This document shows positions 18,436 to 27,829 of a stretch of DNA of 64,000 bases, piece after piece. Origin of the DNA: Flavobacterium soyangense (GTDB lineage: Bacteria > Bacteroidota > Bacteroidia > Flavobacteriales > Flavobacteriaceae). The first letter of the stretch is position 1, and the number at the start of each line of letters is the position of its first letter. A program made the position numbers and the translations under genes. The stretch is taken from the NCBI RefSeq assembly GCF_015277675.1, contig NZ_JADHEC010000010.1:39457-103456 (forward strand), given 5' to 3'. The notes under the pieces are model-generated. The model made no database searches. It saw nothing but the letters and a program-made list of their open reading frames with translations, and was not told where the DNA came from.

Positions 18436-18720
18436 TCGCTTAATCGTTTAACTGTTTTATTGTTTAACCGTTTAACTCATACCCAACACCCAACACCTCA
18501 AACCTCAGGTGCCTAATATGGTAAAGAAATCCGTCCCGATGGCTATCAGGAATATCTGTGACTTCGCTTTAGCGAATCCGTGTTCATCTGCATCCAAAAA
18601 AAACAGCATCTCACTTGTGAAGTGACAAAAAAAAAATAACTTTGTCCTTTAGCGCCTTCGTGGCAAAAATAGTTTAATCGATTAACTGTTTAAACGATTA
18701 ACCCCATAACCAATTAACCT
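18436..18720. repeat. Mixed dispersed repeats after the Fic gene
   Basis: TTAATCGTTTAACTG words, an ACCCAACACCCAACACCTCA stretch, GACTTCGCTTTAGCGAATCC and TTTAGCGCCTTCGTGGCAAA follow each other. The last two are of the kind dispersed in many Bacteroidetes genomes. No gene is seen. Confidence 0.6.
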
Positions 18721-18757
18721 TCTCTTGAAAGACATTATCTTAAAAGCCGAAAACATC
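18707..18757 (+). repeat. 51-bp direct repeat, copy 1 (orphan wzt 5' end)
   Basis: These bases are identical to 19117-19167, the wzt start region. The copy holds the TTG start and the first ten to eleven codons and then diverges. Confidence 0.92.
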
Positions 18758-18794
18758 GCCAACGCCATACCTGTCCATAAAACATAGATTTGAT

Positions 18795-18802
18795 TACCTT
18801 TG
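18795..18802 (+). promoter_or_regulatory. Candidate -7 box before the small gene pair
   Basis: TACCTTTG matches TAnnTTTG and lies 5 bases before the ATG at 18808, which would give a nearly leaderless transcript. No -33 element is evident. Confidence 0.35.
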
Positions 18803-18807
18803 TAACA

Positions 18808-18918
18808 ATGAATAAAAATCTTTATATAATCGCAGAAAAAACATTAGAGTCTGAAATTACTATTTTGAACGAGCTCAAGTTCAATAAATTGAAAAATCAA
18901 TACTATGAAAACCTATAA
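18808..18918 (+). CDS. Small hypothetical protein (36 aa)
   Basis: ATG to TAA encodes a 36-residue charged peptide (MNKNLYIIAEKTLESE at the start). Its last 14 bases overlap the next small gene, in the manner of a coupled pair. It lies between the two 51-bp copies of the wzt start. The family is not recognised. Confidence 0.5.
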   Translation: MNKNLYIIAEKTLESEITILNELKFNKLKNQYYENL

Positions 18919-19051
18919 AAGAACTCCCAATCAAACTAAAATAATTGAAGGAATGGACAAAGTTTATGAAAAGCTGATTGAATTCAAAAAGAAAATGAAT
19001 AGCGAGTTAGTAATTCTTAAAGAAGACAAAATAGTAAGAATAAAACCTTAA
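18905..19051 (+). CDS. Small basic hypothetical protein (48 aa)
   Basis: The 48-residue product (MKTYKRTPNQTKIIEGMDKV start, DKIVRIKP end) is Lys/Glu-rich and probably largely helical. It overlaps the preceding 36-residue gene. Together they resemble a small accessory two-gene unit such as an antitoxin-like pair, but no family is recognised and no function is claimed. Confidence 0.55.
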   Translation: MKTYKRTPNQTKIIEGMDKVYEKLIEFKKKMNSELVILKEDKIVRIKP

Positions 19052-19116
19052 ATAGTGAGAAGCGAGAAGTAAATAGTTTCACCATTCACGCTTCATCAAA
19101 TAACCAAATAAACGAT

Positions 19117-19167
19117 TAACCAATTAACCTTCTCTTGAAAGACATTATCTTAAAAGCCGAAAACATC
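19117..19167 (+). repeat. 51-bp direct repeat, copy 2 (wzt start region)
   Basis: Identical to 18707-18757. This copy continues into the full wzt gene. Confidence 0.92.
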
Positions 19168-20397
19168 TCTAAACAATACCGTCTTGGGCAGGTAGGAACG
19201 GGCACGCTCAGTCATGACCTGAACCGCTGGTGGCACCAGGTGCGCGGCAAGGAAAATCCCTATCTCAAAATAGGCGATACCAATGACCGCAGTACCAAAG
19301 GCGAAAGTGATTATGTATGGGCATTGCAAGACATTAATTTTGAAGTAGAGCGTGGCGAAGTTTTGGGCATTATAGGCAAAAACGGAGCGGGGAAATCTAC
19401 CCTCTTAAAAATATTATCCAAGGTTACAGCGCCTACCACGGGCAGCATCAAGTCCCGAGGGCGTATTGCTTCTTTGCTGGAAGTAGGTACAGGATTTAAC
19501 GGCGAAATGACGGGACGCGAAAATATCTTTTTGAACGGCGCCATTTTGGGCATGACCAAAAAAGAAATTGCCTCTAAGATAGATGAAATCATTGAATTCT
19601 CTGGTTGTGAACGCTACATAGATACCCCCGTAAAACGCTACTCTAGCGGAATGACGGTGCGACTGGCTTTTGCCGTAGCGGCTTTTCTTGAACCTGAGAT
19701 TTTGGTAATTGATGAGGTACTGGCCGTGGGAGATGCTGAGTTCCAGAAAAAAGCGATTGGCAAGATGCAGGATATTTCTCGTACTGGAGGCAGAACGGTT
19801 TTGTTTGTGAGTCATAATATGGCGGCGGTTAAACAATTGTGTAGTAAAACTATCGTTCTTGAATATGGTGCTGTAGTTTTTGAAGGCAATACTAATGAAG
19901 GGATAGAGTATTATTTACAGTCTAACCAGTACGATGGTTATATAGGGCATTATGTAAATGAAGTTGTTGTTGAATCCGGATTTGTGAGTCTTGCTCTTGT
20001 GGATAAAAACGATGCCATTAGAACCGAGTTTGGATTTGACGAACCTATTGCCATCAAGATAAAAGTGAAAGTATCTGAAGAACACCTGAAATCTTATTTG
20101 AGTTTTAGAGTTTTAGACAGGAATGAAAGAATAATATTTACTTCTGAAATTAAATTAGCATCTGAAATAGATAAAGCTGGTTTGCATCAGTTTGAAGCAA
20201 AATTACCAAAGCAGTTTTTAGTGCCTAGCAAACTAAAACTTACCTTCGGGATGCATATTCCCAATGTCGAATTGATTGATTACCGAGAAGAATGTTTGTC
20301 TTTTGAGATTTTGGAAACTGGTACTGATTTTCATATTTATGGAAGTGCAGATTATGGCTGTGTATTAATTGATTGCAATTGGAACTTAATTAAATAA
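19135..20397 (+). CDS. wzt: ABC transporter ATPase for polysaccharide export with C-terminal glycan-binding domain
   Basis: The 420-residue protein has Walker A GKNGAGKST (81-89), signature YSSGM (169-173) and Walker B ILVIDE (189-194). Residues from about 250 form the beta-rich Wzt C-terminal domain that in related systems recognises the capped glycan end. The start is TTG, since KDIILKAENISKQYRLG is the conserved N-terminus and no ATG lies close by. It partners wzm at 14551. A methyltransferase gene follows after 3 bases, fitting a methyl-capped glycan. Confidence 0.92.
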   Translation: MKDIILKAENISKQYRLGQVGTGTLSHDLNRWWHQVRGKENPYLKIGDTNDRSTKGESDYVWALQDINFEVERGEVLGIIGKNGAGKSTLLKILSKVTAPTTGSIKSRGRIASLLEVGTGFNGEMTGRENIFLNGAILGMTKKEIASKIDEIIEFSGCERYIDTPVKRYSSGMTVRLAFAVAAFLEPEILVIDEVLAVGDAEFQKKAIGKMQDISRTGGRTVLFVSHNMAAVKQLCSKTIVLEYGAVVFEGNTNEGIEYYLQSNQYDGYIGHYVNEVVVESGFVSLALVDKNDAIRTEFGFDEPIAIKIKVKVSEEHLKSYLSFRVLDRNERIIFTSEIKLASEIDKAGLHQFEAKLPKQFLVPSKLKLTFGMHIPNVELIDYREECLSFEILETGTDFHIYGSADYGCVLIDCNWNLIK

Positions 20398-20400
20398 AAA

Positions 20401-21303
20401 ATGTTTAAAAAGATTATAGTAAAAGCTTTCTCTTATTTTTCAAAAAAAGAAGTTGAAGCAAAATTGCAGAAACAAAAGCAAATTGCTAATATTTTCTTAG
20501 AAAACGGACAGATTCCTTGGTCGGAAGGATACGTAAGTCATAAAGAAGAATCAATTATTGCTAGTGTTTATAGTGCAGCTGTATTAGAAAAATTTATCAA
20601 GAAAAAAGTACCTGTTAATTATGGTTATCGTTTAGATGAAAGAATTGTAGAATACCCGTGGATTTTTGCTAACCTTAAAAAAGGAAAAACTATTTTTTTG
20701 GATGCGGGATCAACATTCAATTTTGACTATTTATTGAACAATGAATTAATCGAAAATAAAGACAAATATATTTATACTTTCTTTCCTGAAAGCAAGAGTT
20801 ACAATCAAAAAAAAATATCTTATGTCTATGGCGATTTAAGAGATTTACCTTTTAGAGATAATTTTTTCGAAGAAATCGTTTGCCAATCGACCATTGAACA
20901 TATTGATATGGATAATTCAATGTATGGGTATGATTTGAAATCAACTTTGGAACTTGTTACAAACAAGAGTTATGAGTATTTAAAAGTTATTGAAGAATTA
21001 TTGAGAGTTTTAAAAACCAATGGTCAGTTATTGTTAACCTTTCCTTACGGAAAATTTGAAAACCATGGATTCTTTCAACAGTTTGATGATGAGATGGTAG
21101 CTAGAATAATTGATAAAATGAAAGATTTAGGATGTTGTGAATTAACTTTTTTTAAATATTTAGCAAAAGGATGGATTATTGCTTCTCAACAGGAGTGTAA
21201 TGATGCGGAGTCATTTAATCCTCATACTCAAATAGGAAAAAAGGATGATTTTGCAGCTCATAGTAGAGCTATTTGCTGTATGAAATTTATTCAAACAAAA
21301 TGA
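20401..21303 (+). CDS. Class I SAM-dependent methyltransferase
   Basis: The 300-residue protein has TIFLDAGSTFNFDYLL in the place of the SAM-binding loop, GDLRDLPFRDNFFEEIVCQS with the acidic end of strand 4, and LLRVLKTNGQLLLTFPYG, as in Methyltransf_11 proteins. It lies 3 bases after wzt and overlaps the next epimerase gene by ATGA. Next to a Wzt with a C-terminal domain, it may add a terminal methyl group that signals export; that role is inferred from position. Confidence 0.75.
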   Translation: MFKKIIVKAFSYFSKKEVEAKLQKQKQIANIFLENGQIPWSEGYVSHKEESIIASVYSAAVLEKFIKKKVPVNYGYRLDERIVEYPWIFANLKKGKTIFLDAGSTFNFDYLLNNELIENKDKYIYTFFPESKSYNQKKISYVYGDLRDLPFRDNFFEEIVCQSTIEHIDMDNSMYGYDLKSTLELVTNKSYEYLKVIEELLRVLKTNGQLLLTFPYGKFENHGFFQQFDDEMVARIIDKMKDLGCCELTFFKYLAKGWIIASQQECNDAESFNPHTQIGKKDDFAAHSRAICCMKFIQTK

Positions 21304-22193
21304 AAATCTTAATCATAGGTTCCAAAGGATTTATCGGCAGTCATTGCGTAGATTATTTTACGGCAAAGGGATTCGAGGTTTTTCAGGCTGATGTAAACGA
21401 ATCTTCAGAAAGCAATTTTTATAAAATAAAACGGCTAAATTCTGATTTCTCGGCACCTTTCAAAGAAAATCAATTTGATATCTGTATCAATGCTTCGGGT
21501 TCTGCCCATGTGGGTTTCTCTTTCGAAAACCCTACCAAGGACTTTGAATTGAATGTGGTCAATGTTCAAAAAATATTGGTAGCTATCAGGGATTATAATA
21601 GTGATTGTAAGTTGATCAATTTTTCGAGTGCGGCCGTTTATGGGAATCCAAAAGTATTACCCATTATAGAAAATAGTGGTTGCAAGCCTTTGTCTCCTTA
21701 TGGTTTTCATAAATTGCAAAGCGAGTTGTTGCTCACGGAATACCACAAGTTCTTTGGGTTGAATACTTGTAGTTTGCGTGTTTTTTCGGCTTACGGGCCC
21801 CGATTAAAAAAGCAGTTGTTTTGGGATTTGTATCAAAAGGCCAATCAAGGAGATGAGGTTTCACTTTTTGGTACAGGCAACGAAACCCGTGATTTTATAT
21901 ATATCGATGATTTGATGCAAATTATGGATTTGGTGATCCAGCATTCCCCCTTTCAAGGTTCTATTTACAATGTTGGCAGTCAGGTCGAAACTACAATAGC
22001 CGAAGCTGCACAAATTTTCCTAAATGAATTTTCTCCCAAGAAAAAAGTCATTTTTACTGGAGAAGTCAAAGTGGGTGATCCCAACAATTGGCTTGCCGAT
22101 ATGGGAAACCTCAAAAGGTATGGCTTTAAACGCCAATATAATTTATCTTTGGGACTTAAAAAATATGCTGAATGGCTAAGGGAAAACGAGTAG
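21300..22193 (+). CDS. NAD-dependent epimerase/dehydratase (extended SDR)
   Basis: Starting at the ATG overlapping the previous stop (ATGA), the 297-residue protein begins MKILIIGSKGFIGSHC with the NAD-binding glycine motif. It has SAAVYG, YGFHKLQSE (YxxxK) and TRDFIYIDDL, all typical of nucleotide-sugar epimerases and dehydratases. A longer reading from 21273 would add nine residues but lacks support. The substrate is unknown. The gene overlaps the following glycosyltransferase by 22 bases. Confidence 0.85.
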   Translation: MKILIIGSKGFIGSHCVDYFTAKGFEVFQADVNESSESNFYKIKRLNSDFSAPFKENQFDICINASGSAHVGFSFENPTKDFELNVVNVQKILVAIRDYNSDCKLINFSSAAVYGNPKVLPIIENSGCKPLSPYGFHKLQSELLLTEYHKFFGLNTCSLRVFSAYGPRLKKQLFWDLYQKANQGDEVSLFGTGNETRDFIYIDDLMQIMDLVIQHSPFQGSIYNVGSQVETTIAEAAQIFLNEFSPKKKVIFTGEVKVGDPNNWLADMGNLKRYGFKRQYNLSLGLKKYAEWLRENE

Positions 22194-23317
22194 GAATTAT
22201 ATACAGCTTCGATGAAAATTGGATTGGAGGCGCTTATTATATCCAAAATTTAATTCGTTCCTTGAATTATCTCCCAGAAAAGGAACAAATTCAATTGTAT
22301 GTTTTGACCAAGGATAAGTTTCATTTTCAAGAATTACAAAAAGTGACGGGTTATCCTAAATTGAAATTTATTCAATATAAACCGCAATGCAACAAAATAG
22401 AACGGTTTGTTAATAGAGTTTCTCAAAAACTTTTTAAAAAGAAATGGATTGTAAAAAAGATTAAGCTGGATTGGGTTTTTCCTCTTTACGGAATTCCATT
22501 AGATTTGAAACATATTAAAGAATTAATTTTTTGGATACCAGATTTTCAGGAAAAATACTTGCCAAATTTTTTTTCGCAGGAAGAGGTAATGAATCGACAA
22601 TCGTATTATGAAAATATGGTAGTTTCCAACTATCCTATCGTTTTTAGCAGTCAGTCCGCTTTAAATGATTTTAATATTTTTTTTCCTGATGCAAAGAACA
22701 AAAAAAAGGTTTTACAATTTGCAGTTGTTCATCCAGATTTGAAATCAAACGATATTGGAGAAGTAAAATTAAAGTACGGTATTGAAGAAAATTATTTTTT
22801 TTCGCCCAATCAGTTTTGGCAACATAAAAATCAGACAGCCATATTGGAAGCGGCAAAAATACTGAAAGACAAGGGAATTGGGGTGAAAATTATTTTCACT
22901 GGCAAAGAACACGATTACAGGAATCCTGACTATACTAATGATTTGAAACAAAAAGTAAATGAGTATGGACTAGAAAATGAAATCTTGTTTTTAGGTTTTA
23001 TTGATAGAATTGACCAGTTAGTGCTAATGAAAAATGCACAAGCCATAATTCAACCCTCGTTATTTGAAGGTTGGAGTACCGTTGTAGAAGACGCGAAAGC
23101 ATTGGGTCAAACCTTAATTGTTTCCAATTTAGCAGTTCATCAGGAACAATTAAGCGACAAAGGATATTATTTTTCACCAAATAATTATAATGAATTGGCA
23201 AATAAAATAGTTGAAGTAATGGAGAATCCGGTACACAAATTAAGATATGATTTGGACTATTCGGCAAATATCAAAAAGTTTGCTTTAAATTTGAAATCAC
23301 TAATAAATAATAACTAA
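22172..23317 (+). CDS. Glycosyltransferase family 4
   Basis: The 381-residue GT-B protein has the N-terminal GGAYYIQNLIRSL glycine loop, FSPNQFWQHKNQTAILEAAK at the start of the donor domain, and PSLFEGWSTVVEDAKALGQT, whose glutamates form the E-x7-E retaining-GT motif. It acts at the cytoplasmic face. Its start overlaps the epimerase gene by 22 bases, showing translational coupling. Confidence 0.85.
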   Translation: MAKGKRVGIIYSFDENWIGGAYYIQNLIRSLNYLPEKEQIQLYVLTKDKFHFQELQKVTGYPKLKFIQYKPQCNKIERFVNRVSQKLFKKKWIVKKIKLDWVFPLYGIPLDLKHIKELIFWIPDFQEKYLPNFFSQEEVMNRQSYYENMVVSNYPIVFSSQSALNDFNIFFPDAKNKKKVLQFAVVHPDLKSNDIGEVKLKYGIEENYFFSPNQFWQHKNQTAILEAAKILKDKGIGVKIIFTGKEHDYRNPDYTNDLKQKVNEYGLENEILFLGFIDRIDQLVLMKNAQAIIQPSLFEGWSTVVEDAKALGQTLIVSNLAVHQEQLSDKGYYFSPNNYNELANKIVEVMENPVHKLRYDLDYSANIKKFALNLKSLINNN

Positions 23318-23331
23318 GATTATCTTTGATA

Positions 23332-24114
23332 ATGAACAAAAAGCTATCCATAATAACCATCAACTACAACAACCTCGAAGGACTTCAACGAACCATTGAG
23401 AGTGTTTTGAACCAAACTTGGAAAGAGTTTGAATATATCGTTATTGATGGTGGTTCTACGGATGGCAGTGCAGCTTATATTGAAAGTCAAAGTGAGAATA
23501 TTGATTATTGGGTAACTGAGCAAGACAACGGAATTTATAATGCCATGAACAAAGGCATTCTAAAGGCTACTGGCGAATATTTGTTGTTTTTGAATAGTGG
23601 GGATTGTTTTTTTTCTCAAACGGTACTACAAGAAAATTATAATTTAATAGTGAATAATGATTTAATTTATTTCGATCTTCAAGTAATTGGCACAACGGAA
23701 ACATTCATTAAAAAATATCCAGATGAATTGTTATTTTCATATTTCATAAACGATACTTTGCCTCATCCTGCAACTTTTATCAAAGCTTCGTTATTTGATA
23801 AAATTGGGTTGTATGATGAAAGTTTAAAAATTGTTTCCGATTGGAAATTTTTTATAGAAAGTATATGTAAATTTAATTGCTCGTATCTAAGAATAGATGA
23901 AACTTTATCTACTTTTTATTTGGATGGCTTAAGTTCAGACCCTCAAAATAAAGTTTTGATTTTTGAGGAAAAGCAGAATTTTTTAAAATCAGATTTCCAA
24001 GCATTCATTCAAGATAGAGATGAATTATTTGAATTAAAAACTATTATCTCAAATCTCAGAAAATCAAGAAAAATTAAAATATTAGTGAAGTTCGGAATAT
24101 TAAATAAATTTTAA
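23332..24114 (+). CDS. Glycosyltransferase family 2
   Basis: The 260-residue GT-A protein opens KLSIITINYNNLEGLQRT, has VIDGGSTDGS, EQDNGIYNAMNKGI and FLNSGD (DxD-equivalent). The ATG at 23332 is preferred over an in-frame TTG two codons upstream. It is close in type to the enzyme at 3532. The next glycosyltransferase follows after 1 base. Confidence 0.85.
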   Translation: MNKKLSIITINYNNLEGLQRTIESVLNQTWKEFEYIVIDGGSTDGSAAYIESQSENIDYWVTEQDNGIYNAMNKGILKATGEYLLFLNSGDCFFSQTVLQENYNLIVNNDLIYFDLQVIGTTETFIKKYPDELLFSYFINDTLPHPATFIKASLFDKIGLYDESLKIVSDWKFFIESICKFNCSYLRIDETLSTFYLDGLSSDPQNKVLIFEEKQNFLKSDFQAFIQDRDELFELKTIISNLRKSRKIKILVKFGILNKF

Positions 24115-24115
24115 A

Positions 24116-24958
24116 ATGAATGCTATAGTTTCTATAATTGTTCCATGTTACAATCAAGCCCAATACTTGGATGAGGCTTTACAATCGGTATTAGACCAAA
24201 CTTATCAAAATTGGGAATGTATTATTGTAAATGATGGCAGTTCAGACAATACAGAGGAAGTTGCTCAAAAATGGGTGCAAAAAGATGTGAGATTTCAATA
24301 TTTTTTTAAAAAAAATGGAGGAGTAAGCAGTACCAGAAATTTGGGTATATGTTATGCAATTGGTGAGTTTATCTTGCCTTTAGATGCAGATGATAGGATT
24401 GGGAGAACTTATATTAATTCAGCAGTAAGGGTATTTAGGCGCAATTCTACTTTAAAACTAGTGTACAGTAAAGCCGAATATTTTGGTGATAAGACTGGAT
24501 TATGGTACTTACCGTCATTTTCAATTCAAAATTTGGCACGATTTAATATGATTTTTTGCTCTGCAATATATAGGAAAAAGGATTGGGAGTTGGTAGGTGG
24601 GTATGATGTAAATATGATATATGGCATTGAGGACTGGGAATTTTGGATCGCAATTTTAAAAGACGGAGGAAATGTTTTTCGTTTAGATACAGTAGAATTC
24701 TATTATCGGGTAAAAAAAGTTTCAAGACAAAAACAATTAGATGGGAAAATGACAAAAATGATGAATGAATATATGTGTATTAAACATGTGGATTTCTTTG
24801 TTAAACAATTGGGGTCTTTTCTTGAGCTCAATGAAGTGATAGAAGCTAATAAAAAATGTTCTGAAAACTTAAAAAGCGAGAAATTTGTAATAGATGTTTT
24901 TTGTACTACTTTTTTTGGTTTTTCTGTATTTGGATTGTATAAAATAAAAAAACAGTAA
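24116..24958 (+). CDS. Glycosyltransferase family 2
   Basis: The 280-residue protein has the GT2 opening VSIIVPCYNQAQYLDEALQS, IIVNDGSSDNT and the metal-binding LPLDADD. EDWEFWI lies at the catalytic-base position. It overlaps the next gene by one base (TAATG). No membrane anchor is obvious. Confidence 0.87.
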   Translation: MNAIVSIIVPCYNQAQYLDEALQSVLDQTYQNWECIIVNDGSSDNTEEVAQKWVQKDVRFQYFFKKNGGVSSTRNLGICYAIGEFILPLDADDRIGRTYINSAVRVFRRNSTLKLVYSKAEYFGDKTGLWYLPSFSIQNLARFNMIFCSAIYRKKDWELVGGYDVNMIYGIEDWEFWIAILKDGGNVFRLDTVEFYYRVKKVSRQKQLDGKMTKMMNEYMCIKHVDFFVKQLGSFLELNEVIEANKKCSENLKSEKFVIDVFCTTFFGFSVFGLYKIKKQ

Positions 24959-25863
24959 TGCTGGCTATAGTAATTCCCTATTACAAACTCATTTTTTTTG
25001 AAGAAACGTTACTGTCGCTAGCCAATCAAACAGATCAGCGATTTAAAGTTTATATTGGTGATGATGCGAGTCCAGAAAATCCTAAGAATTTATTAGAACA
25101 GTATAAAGGAAAATTTGATTTTGAGTATCATCGGTTTGAAAATAATTTTGGAGGAACATCTCTAGTGAAACAATGGGAGCGTTGTATTGCATTGTCTATT
25201 GAAGAGGAGTGGATTATGATCTTAGGTGATGATGATTATTTGAGTGATAATGTTGTTGCTTCGTGGTATAAACATTATGGTGAGTTTGATGAAAAATCTA
25301 ATGTTATCAGGTTTGCTTCACGATCTGTTAATATGAAATTGAATGGAATTATTAGTGATTCCTTTACTCATCCTTTGTGGGAAATAGCACCGGATGCTTA
25401 CTATAGAAGGTTTAAGGGGCTGACAAGAAGTACGATGTCAGAATATGTTTTTTCTAAAAAATCTTTTTTGAAATATGGGTTTTATGATTATCCATTGGCT
25501 TGGCATAGTGATGATGCCGCTTGGTTAGATTTCCCTGATTATAAGCCTATTTACACCATTAATGAAAGTGATATATTTGTTCGATTTTCTGAAACTAGTA
25601 TTTCTGGAAGTAGTGGAAATCTAAATTTAAAAAATCTGGTATCCGTTGATTTTATTAAGAAAAGTATCTTAAATAAACTCTGTTTATTTAGTAAAAATCA
25701 GAGAATAGATTTGTTATTTTATTATGAAAGTGCAATAAAAAAAAATAGAAAATTGAAATGGAGTGAATGGGGTGCTTTACTGTATCATTACACAATGAAT
25801 TTTAAATTTTTAGATTTTATGAAATTTTTAAGAAGATTTTTTGTTGCGTTAATTTACGAATGA
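24958..25863 (+). CDS. Glycosyltransferase family 2-like protein
   Basis: The 301-residue protein starts MLAIVIPYYKLIFFEETLLS and has VYIGDDASPENP and MILGDDDYLSDN (acidic metal motif). The rest is less standard for GT2, with WHSDDAAWLDF later. A sugar-transfer role is likely; the donor is unknown. A 133-base A+T-rich gap without a gene follows. Confidence 0.75.
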   Translation: MLAIVIPYYKLIFFEETLLSLANQTDQRFKVYIGDDASPENPKNLLEQYKGKFDFEYHRFENNFGGTSLVKQWERCIALSIEEEWIMILGDDDYLSDNVVASWYKHYGEFDEKSNVIRFASRSVNMKLNGIISDSFTHPLWEIAPDAYYRRFKGLTRSTMSEYVFSKKSFLKYGFYDYPLAWHSDDAAWLDFPDYKPIYTINESDIFVRFSETSISGSSGNLNLKNLVSVDFIKKSILNKLCLFSKNQRIDLLFYYESAIKKNRKLKWSEWGALLYHYTMNFKFLDFMKFLRRFFVALIYE

Positions 25864-25996
25864 AGCCGAAGGAATATCTGATAAATAATCTTTCAAAATT
25901 ATAATTATTTAACATTTTTCATATTTTTTTTTTCAGTAATTATAAATATTTATAATTTTAGTATCAATTTATCAATTTAATATAATATAATAATCA

Positions 25997-26884
25997 ATGA
26001 AGAAGTATATTTATCAGTTATTTAGAAAATTTGGATATAGAATTTCTAATGAATCGAAAAGGAAAAAAGAATTAATGGATTTAGTTAAATCTTATGGCAT
26101 TGATAAGGATTATAATAATTTAACCTTTAGAGCTATTAGTTACTATAATAAAATAAAAGACCATTACCCTACTATTATTATAAAATCACATAAACAAGGG
26201 GTAATTATTGAAATTGAAAACTTAAAACTTTATTTAGAATCACCAGAAGAATTCTATATTGTAAAAGAAGTTTTTGTAGAAAAAGATTATAATTTTTTAG
26301 CTGATAACAAATTTGTTGTCTTTGATATTGGAATGAATATCGGTATTAGCTCCTTGTTTTTTTCTTTGAATAAAAACATTGATAAAATTTATTCTTTTGA
26401 ACCCGTTTTAACAACTTATAATCAAGCACTTTATAATTTAGGATTAAATACTAAAAATTCTAATAAAATAGAAACTTTTAATTTTGGATTAGGTGGTTCA
26501 ACAAGAATGGAGAAGGTTTTATATAATTCTCAAGCGAAAGGTAATTGTGGGATACGGTTAGGTTTAAGTCCCAGTATAGATATCGATAATTCTAAAGAAA
26601 TTGAAATTGAAATTAAAGCAGTTGAGGAAATACTTCCGGAATTATTAGGCCAGCATCTAAATCAAAAAATAGTTTTCAAAATTGATTGCGAAGGAGCTGA
26701 ATATGAAATTATAGAGAAATTAAGCAGTGAAAATTTGTTGAATATAATTGACATGCTATTAATTGAATGGCATGATAAAGGACCTAAGATGATTGAAGAA
26801 GTATTGATTAATTATAATTTTATCATAATTTCACGAGTATTTAGCCCGATTTCTGGGATGATTTATGCTTTCAAAAAAGAATAA
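25997..26884 (+). CDS. FkbM family methyltransferase
   Basis: The 295-residue protein has VFDIGMNIGISSLFFSL as the SAM-binding loop, KIYSFEPV as the acidic strand 2 end, and FKIDCEGAEYEII, the diagnostic FkbM motif. Such enzymes O-methylate sugars in polysaccharides. The first 80 residues are an unassigned N-terminal extension. It is extremely A+T rich. It is one of two FkbM genes in the window (the other at 44492). Confidence 0.85.
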   Translation: MKKYIYQLFRKFGYRISNESKRKKELMDLVKSYGIDKDYNNLTFRAISYYNKIKDHYPTIIIKSHKQGVIIEIENLKLYLESPEEFYIVKEVFVEKDYNFLADNKFVVFDIGMNIGISSLFFSLNKNIDKIYSFEPVLTTYNQALYNLGLNTKNSNKIETFNFGLGGSTRMEKVLYNSQAKGNCGIRLGLSPSIDIDNSKEIEIEIKAVEEILPELLGQHLNQKIVFKIDCEGAEYEIIEKLSSENLLNIIDMLLIEWHDKGPKMIEEVLINYNFIIISRVFSPISGMIYAFKKE

Positions 26885-26886
26885 TT

Positions 26887-27828
26887 ATGAGTCCATTAGT
26901 ATCTATTATTATTCCCACTTACAATCGAGCACACTTGATTAGCGAAACGCTGGACAGTATTGTAGCTCAAACATATACTAATTGGGAATGTATCATTGTT
27001 GATGACGACAGTACTGATAATACGGTAGAAATAATAAATAAATACATTAAAAACGAAAGTCGTTTTCAATATCATTTGAGACCAAAAGGCCGGCAAAAAG
27101 GACCTAATTCTTGTCGAAATTTTGGATATGAATTAAGTAAAGGTAAATTTATAAATTGGTTTGATAGCGATGATATAATGTTATCTTGTTTCTTAGAAAA
27201 ACAAATATGTTCAATTTCAAAGCAAGCTGATATGAGTGTTTGCAAGTTGGTTTATTTTGACTTTGATAAAGAAATCATAACCAAAGAAAGCACAATAGTT
27301 TCAAACAATTTAATAGAAGATTATTTGTTAGGTAAAATCCAATTTTATGTTTCGCCTCCTATGTGGAATAAAGTATTTCTTATAAAACAAGTTGAATTAT
27401 TTGACGAAACTTTAACTAATTTAGATGATTGGGATTTTAATTTACGAATGTTATACCAAGCACCAAAAATAGCACTTGTAGATGAAGTATTAATTAAATA
27501 TAGGATACACGCTAGTTCTTTATCACAAGAAATAAACAAACTCAATTTTGAAGAAATTAAATCCGAATTTAGAGCCAGAGAAAAACATTTGAAATTAATA
27601 AAAGGAAATAAGAATGTGAATTTATTTGTTGTACAAACATACATCAAAGATCGTTATAAGTATATATTAAGAGACGTTATGGTACAAGGAAACGTTCAAA
27701 GACGGTATTTTTTAAAAAAACTTTTATTTTCACAAGTAAAACTTTTTGATTTCGCCGGAATTTTGAAAACGTTATTTAGTTTCATAATATTTAGTATTTT
27801 TAGGAAAGGTTATAAATTTTTGAATTAA
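26887..27828 (+). CDS. Glycosyltransferase family 2
   Basis: The 313-residue protein has VSIIIPTYNRAHLISETLDS, IIVDDDSTDNT and INWFDSDD as nucleotide and metal motifs, and a later LDDWDFNLRML acidic cluster. It starts 2 bases after the FkbM stop and ends 1 base before the next gene, inside a tight operon. Confidence 0.87.
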   Translation: MSPLVSIIIPTYNRAHLISETLDSIVAQTYTNWECIIVDDDSTDNTVEIINKYIKNESRFQYHLRPKGRQKGPNSCRNFGYELSKGKFINWFDSDDIMLSCFLEKQICSISKQADMSVCKLVYFDFDKEIITKESTIVSNNLIEDYLLGKIQFYVSPPMWNKVFLIKQVELFDETLTNLDDWDFNLRMLYQAPKIALVDEVLIKYRIHASSLSQEINKLNFEEIKSEFRAREKHLKLIKGNKNVNLFVVQTYIKDRYKYILRDVMVQGNVQRRYFLKKLLFSQVKLFDFAGILKTLFSFIIFSIFRKGYKFLN

Positions 27829-27829
27829 T

